From CAUTNH01 sp963540225 (GTDB lineage Bacteria; Bacillota_I; Bacilli_A; Acholeplasmatales; Acholeplasmataceae): DNA of 18,814 nucleotides. The position numbers and the translations under genes are program-made. Below the pieces are notes generated by a model. That model saw nothing but the letters and a program-made list of their open reading frames with translations. It did not search any database and was not told the origin of the DNA. This document shows positions 15,340-18,814 of the stretch, one piece after another. The stretch lies in contig CAUTNH010000013.1 in assembly GCA_963540225.1 (NCBI GenBank), positions 1-18,814 on the forward strand. Direction: 5' to 3'. Position 1 is the stretch's first letter. Every line of letters starts with the position of its first letter.

Positions 15340-17871
15340 ATGTTAGAATTTAAAAATATATCACTTATAAAAAAAGATAAAAAAAATACTGATATCATTT
15401 TAGATGATATATCTTTTAACTTACCTAAAACAGGGCTTGTAACTTTTAAAGGAAAATTTAATTCAAGACAACCTCTTTTAAGACTTATTGCTGGCTTTGA
15501 TAAACCAACAAGTGGTGAAATTTTATTTAATGATAAAATCATTCAATATAATAATCCAATCCAATTATCTAAATATAGATTTAATAATATCGGTATATCA
15601 CAAAGAAAAGATAATTTTTTTGAGATGCTTACAGTTAAAGAAAACTATGACTTGCTTAATCTTTATACAAGATTAATATCAAATGAAAAAATTAAAGAAG
15701 TTCTTGAATATATAGGTTTAGATGAAAAAGTTCTAGGATTAAAACCACAAGCGCTTACCAAAGGTGAGCAACAAAAGCTTGCAATTTCAAAACCATTACT
15801 TTTAGATGTCCCTATTATCATAGTAGAAAATCCTATAAAATATCTTGATACAAAAGATGAAGCGTCTGATGTTATGGAGCTTCTTAAAAAAATATCTAAA
15901 GAAAGACTGGTTTTAGTATTTACAAATGATGATTGTATCGATGATATTTCAAATGGTATTATTACAATTGAAGGTAATAAAATTAAATCAAACACTATTA
16001 GTAGTAGTATTTTAGATAATGATATTACTAGTAATATTAGTAGTGGCAATAAAATATCGTCATCTAAATTTATAACTAAATTATCAGCCAACTTAGCACT
16101 ATCTAATATTAACTATAATATTTGGATTTTCTTATTTATAATATTTGGACTTATATTTCTTAGCTTAGGAATGCAGTATAAGGTAAAAAAGATAAATAAT
16201 AAAGATCTAAGAGATAATTTGATTAAGACAAATAATAAATACGCATGGCTTTCTACTTTAAAAAATATAATGGAGGAGCCACTTAAAGAAGATGATTTGA
16301 AATTATCAAGCGATATTTTTTATAAAAGGTATTATATTCAAAGAGATATAACAAGTGAAAAAAAGGCTAATCTTTTATCTAATGCAGTCTCATCAATTGT
16401 TGAGGTAAAAGATTTTAGTAAAACAGGTTTTAAACTTCTAGCAGGTAGATTTCCGAAGGATAACGAAGAGGTTTTAATTACTAAAAAAACCGCAATAAAG
16501 ATGTATAAAGAACTTGAAAATGGCGGTGAGTTAGAAGATAGTTTAATTTTTGAAAAAGTTATTGATAGGGAATTTGAATTTAAAATTAATGGTAATAAGA
16601 AGACCCCTTTTGATCAAAGAAGGGTTTCTGGAATAATTGATGATAGCGACAATACTATATCTGAGTGCCTATACACATTAGATGGCTTTTATAAAGATAT
16701 ATTAAAAAAAGGAATACATAATCTTTCAGGAATTGCTGATATAACTAATTTTGAGTATAAGGGAAATGATGAAAAGGTTAAAAAAAGAATTGAAGATTAT
16801 AATGGTATTAAAAATAAAAAAGTATTTTATAAAGATATAGATGGTTTTATGGAAAAAATGCAGGATAAAATCTTCAATATTACAACTATCGAAAAATATG
16901 ATGGTAAAAAATTAAATGAAATAGAACTAGAAGATGATGAGGTGATTTTACCAGCAGATTTATATAATGCAATATTTAACGATGTTGCTGATAGATTAGT
17001 TTTAGAAAAAGCATACATTAAAGAAGAAAACCTAGAAGACCCATTAGCTCCGCCAAATATTAAAACAATAATTCAAATAAACAAAGATAAGCTTTTAAAA
17101 AATGTATCAATAGATATTACAACAAGAACTGGTAGGATAAGTCCAAACCATACACCAAATGGTTATATTAAAAAAAGATATAAAGTTGTTGGAGTTTTTT
17201 ATGGTGAAACTAGCACAAGTCTTAATATAACTGGTAAATCTTTTAGCCAAATTGATGAGATGATGAATACATCTATAATATTTTCAAAAAATCAGATGAA
17301 GAAATTATCTGAATATGTAAATCATCCATTTGAATATATGGCTAATTTAAATTTGATGCAAGATCTTACACTAAATAAAAATATGGAATATTCAAAATTT
17401 CGTATAACAAATGAAATTATTGCAAATTCTGAAAAAATACTAAATAATCAAAGTGCTAAGAAAGTGTCAATTACTTATTTAGTATTTGGAACTTTATTTT
17501 TTGTAGGCGCTGTAATGATATCGGTTTCTCTTACAAAAAGTAGATACAAAAAAAGAAATAACTTATTTGCTACTTTTTGGATGGGTGGAAGAAATGAGTT
17601 TGAGATTAAAGCGGGATTTTTATTTAATAATTTAATAATGTCTTTAGCAGGATTTTTAATTAGTCTTATAATATGTCCGCTATTTATTTATTTTTTTCAG
17701 CTTTCGGTTATTGGAAGTTTAAAAAACATTTTTGGTAATGTATACACATTTAATGGATATGATATTTTATTTTTACTATTGTTCGCAATACTTTTTTCGG
17801 TTTTTAATACTGCAATAAATATTTTATTTATGAATAGAAAAAATTTAAAAGTTGGTAAATATCTAAACTAA
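15340..17871 (+). CDS. ABC/FtsX-type fusion transporter with degenerate ATPase
   Basis: This 843-aa protein joins an N-terminal ABC ATPase fold (1 to about 215) to a MacB/FtsX-like permease: one helix (about 258-278), a large extracytoplasmic domain (about 285-700), then three C-terminal helices. The start at 15340 is preferred over an ATG six codons upstream because GGAGG (15330-15334) is spaced five bases from it. The ATPase keeps its overall pattern, including P-T-S-G-E-I and the Q-loop Gln88, but catalytic positions are changed. Walker A reads G-K-F-N-S-R-Q-P-L (38-46; Lys to Gln44, Ser to Pro45), the signature is L-T-K-G-E-Q (139-144), Walker B is I-I-I-V-E-N (Glu to Asn164) and the H-loop is T-N-D (His to Asn196). 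It probably cannot hydrolyse ATP. The frame is intact, so the protein is presumably used. Substrate unknown. Confidence 0.88.
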   Translation: MLEFKNISLIKKDKKNTDIILDDISFNLPKTGLVTFKGKFNSRQPLLRLIAGFDKPTSGEILFNDKIIQYNNPIQLSKYRFNNIGISQRKDNFFEMLTVKENYDLLNLYTRLISNEKIKEVLEYIGLDEKVLGLKPQALTKGEQQKLAISKPLLLDVPIIIVENPIKYLDTKDEASDVMELLKKISKERLVLVFTNDDCIDDISNGIITIEGNKIKSNTISSSILDNDITSNISSGNKISSSKFITKLSANLALSNINYNIWIFLFIIFGLIFLSLGMQYKVKKINNKDLRDNLIKTNNKYAWLSTLKNIMEEPLKEDDLKLSSDIFYKRYYIQRDITSEKKANLLSNAVSSIVEVKDFSKTGFKLLAGRFPKDNEEVLITKKTAIKMYKELENGGELEDSLIFEKVIDREFEFKINGNKKTPFDQRRVSGIIDDSDNTISECLYTLDGFYKDILKKGIHNLSGIADITNFEYKGNDEKVKKRIEDYNGIKNKKVFYKDIDGFMEKMQDKIFNITTIEKYDGKKLNEIELEDDEVILPADLYNAIFNDVADRLVLEKAYIKEENLEDPLAPPNIKTIIQINKDKLLKNVSIDITTRTGRISPNHTPNGYIKKRYKVVGVFYGETSTSLNITGKSFSQIDEMMNTSIIFSKNQMKKLSEYVNHPFEYMANLNLMQDLTLNKNMEYSKFRITNEIIANSEKILNNQSAKKVSITYLVFGTLFFVGAVMISVSLTKSRYKKRNNLFATFWMGGRNEFEIKAGFLFNNLIMSLAGFLISLIICPLFIYFFQLSVIGSLKNIFGNVYTFNGYDILFLLLFAILFSVFNTAINILFMNRKNLKVGKYLN

Positions 17872-17927
17872 CATATAAAATTGTGCAAGATAAGATAGTT
17901 TTTATATAAGTAATATAAAAATAAAGT

Positions 17928-17970
17928 TTAGTAAATATGAGATTTACTGGTATAATATAAATGGATGTGA
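17928..17970 (+). promoter_or_regulatory. Extended -10 promoter of the downstream lipoprotein gene
   Basis: TGGTATAAT (17948-17956) is a perfect extended -10; a weak -35 (TTTAGT, 17927-17932) lies 18 bp upstream. AGTAAAT (17930-17936) and ATTTACT (17942-17948) form a 7-bp inverted repeat with a five-base loop in the spacer, a possible operator. Transcription should begin near 17963, which is where the likely Shine-Dalgarno GGATGTGA (17963-17970) starts. The leader would thus be only about 12 nt. No convincing terminator for the upstream operon is seen in 17872-17930. Confidence 0.65.
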
Positions 17971-17974
17971 TTAG

Positions 17975-18814
17975 ATGAAAAAAATTTTAAAATCTATATA
18001 TTTAATATTATTTTTTTCAGCATTAACTATTTTTTTATTTTCATGTAAAAAGAATGATAAGCCTAGTAAAGATATAAATGATTCAAATAAGCTTGCTAAG
18101 CTTGAAATAGTTGATAAAGAATATATTAAAGCAAAAAGAGTTAAGCCTAATGAATTTGAAGATGAGTTTGATTTTAGTAAGTTATATAAAGGAACATTAA
18201 TTGAGATATCAATCAAATATGAAAATTTAAAAGGTAAGATTGTTGATAAACTTCTTGTTAATGGTTATGATGTATCTGAAAATATAAGAAAACATGATTT
18301 AACCTTAAGAAAATATATTCTTTCAATAAAAGAAGATACTAAGGTAAGTGTTGTGTTAAAAGATAAGCCAAAAGAAGATTTAAAAAAATATAAAGCAAGT
18401 ATAAGCGAGATGGAACTTTACTATAAAGATGGCGATATATCACAAGGAGTGTATAAATCTAGTAAATATCTTGAATTTATGGATGGTTATGTATCTGGTA
18501 GTTTAGTAGATGCTTATACTACAATAAGATTAAAGATTAAAAATTTAGAAAATGATAAGAAAATTGTTGGTATTTATAAAAATATAAACGGTGAAAAAAT
18601 AGATTATAGTTATGAATATAATACTATAACATTTAATATAACATCAGATTGTGATTTTTATATTCAAGTTGTATCTAAAAATAAATATAAATTGAATTTG
18701 CCTGATAAAGTAAAATTATTAGACCCAGATCCAACTAATCCAAGCCTTGGAGGAAATTTTAGCCAAACAGAATTTACTGATATATTAGAAGATACAAAAT
18801 TAAAATTAAAGGTA
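17975..18814 (+). CDS. Lipoprotein with tandem bacterial-repeat-like domains, 3' partial
   Basis: An open frame of 280 codons runs off the right edge. The N-terminus is a signal peptide with lipobox L-F-S-C, so Cys24 is the predicted lipidated residue on the outer membrane face. Two similar beta-rich segments follow (about 72-129 and 175-233). Each has a G-x-L-I/V opening, a central N-G, and an alternating hydrophobic strand near the end, reminiscent of InlB-B-like or 'bacterial repeat' domains of Firmicutes surface proteins. A D-P-D-P-T-N-P linker (250-256) precedes further sequence. I do not recognise a specific function. It has its own promoter 103 nt after the ABC/FtsX gene, so it need not be part of the opp operon. 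Confidence 0.8.
   Translation, partial: MKKILKSIYLILFFSALTIFLFSCKKNDKPSKDINDSNKLAKLEIVDKEYIKAKRVKPNEFEDEFDFSKLYKGTLIEISIKYENLKGKIVDKLLVNGYDVSENIRKHDLTLRKYILSIKEDTKVSVVLKDKPKEDLKKYKASISEMELYYKDGDISQGVYKSSKYLEFMDGYVSGSLVDAYTTIRLKIKNLENDKKIVGIYKNINGEKIDYSYEYNTITFNITSDCDFYIQVVSKNKYKLNLPDKVKLLDPDPTNPSLGGNFSQTEFTDILEDTKLKLKV

Noticed and set aside
17873..17907. ATATAAAA / TTTTATAT inverted repeat after the ABC/FtsX gene as a terminator.
   Set aside because: The stem is A-T only with a 19-nt loop, expected by chance in such DNA, and no U-tract follows.
1..18814. CRISPR arrays, tRNA or rRNA genes, insertion sequences.
   Set aside because: No regularly spaced repeat array, cloverleaf-like segment, rRNA motif or transposase motif was seen on either strand.

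Overview
The window is very AT-rich DNA. It appears to come from a low-GC Firmicutes/Mollicutes-like bacterium, in the neighbourhood of Bacilli, Erysipelotrichales, Acholeplasmatales or RF39-type lineages; that placement is an inference. Signs for it are near-consensus sigma-A promoters, strong GGAGG-type ribosome binding sites, a consensus catabolite response element (cre, the CcpA site) and lipoproteins with short signal peptides. TGG encodes Trp and UGA is a normal stop: two genes end in TGA at overlap junctions, so this is not the Mycoplasma/Spiroplasma code.

Left edge (1-640): a decayed RepA_N-type plasmid replication initiator on the minus strand. It has lost its start and carries a frameshift. 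Near its end lie two copies of a CCTAGG-centred palindromic element spaced 33 bp apart. This looks like the relic of a plasmid or integrative element.

640-6711, minus strand: a five-gene, fully overlapping transport operon read from right to left. It encodes two half-ABC exporter-type proteins (a putative heterodimer), then an ECF transporter S component, an EcfT transmembrane component and a double-domain ECF ATPase. The layout (exporter pair + S + T + fused A) resembles ECF loci implicated in heme uptake in streptococci and lactobacilli. The substrate here cannot be read from sequence.

6712-6971: a divergent control region. It holds a perfect TTGACA-17-TATAAT promoter for oppA, a perfect 14-nt cre upstream of it, and a second near-perfect cre overlapping the oppA start codon.

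6972-15004, plus strand: a complete oligopeptide importer (oppA, oppB, oppC, oppD, oppF), closest in style to the streptococcal Ami system. OppA is unusually long because of a C-terminal accessory region. OppB and OppF both carry long charged cytosolic N-terminal extensions. A 12-bp hairpin sits between oppA and oppB.

14991-17871: the same transcription unit continues with a 115-aa membrane protein overlapping oppF, then an 843-aa ABC/FtsX fusion. In this fusion every catalytic motif of the ATPase is altered (Walker A, Walker B glutamate, signature, H-loop), yet the frame is intact. This pseudo-ATPase transporter tied to a peptide importer is the most unusual feature of the window.

17975-18814: the 5' part of a lipoprotein gene under its own extended -10 promoter. 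It contains two probable InlB-B-like/bacterial-repeat beta domains and runs off the right edge.
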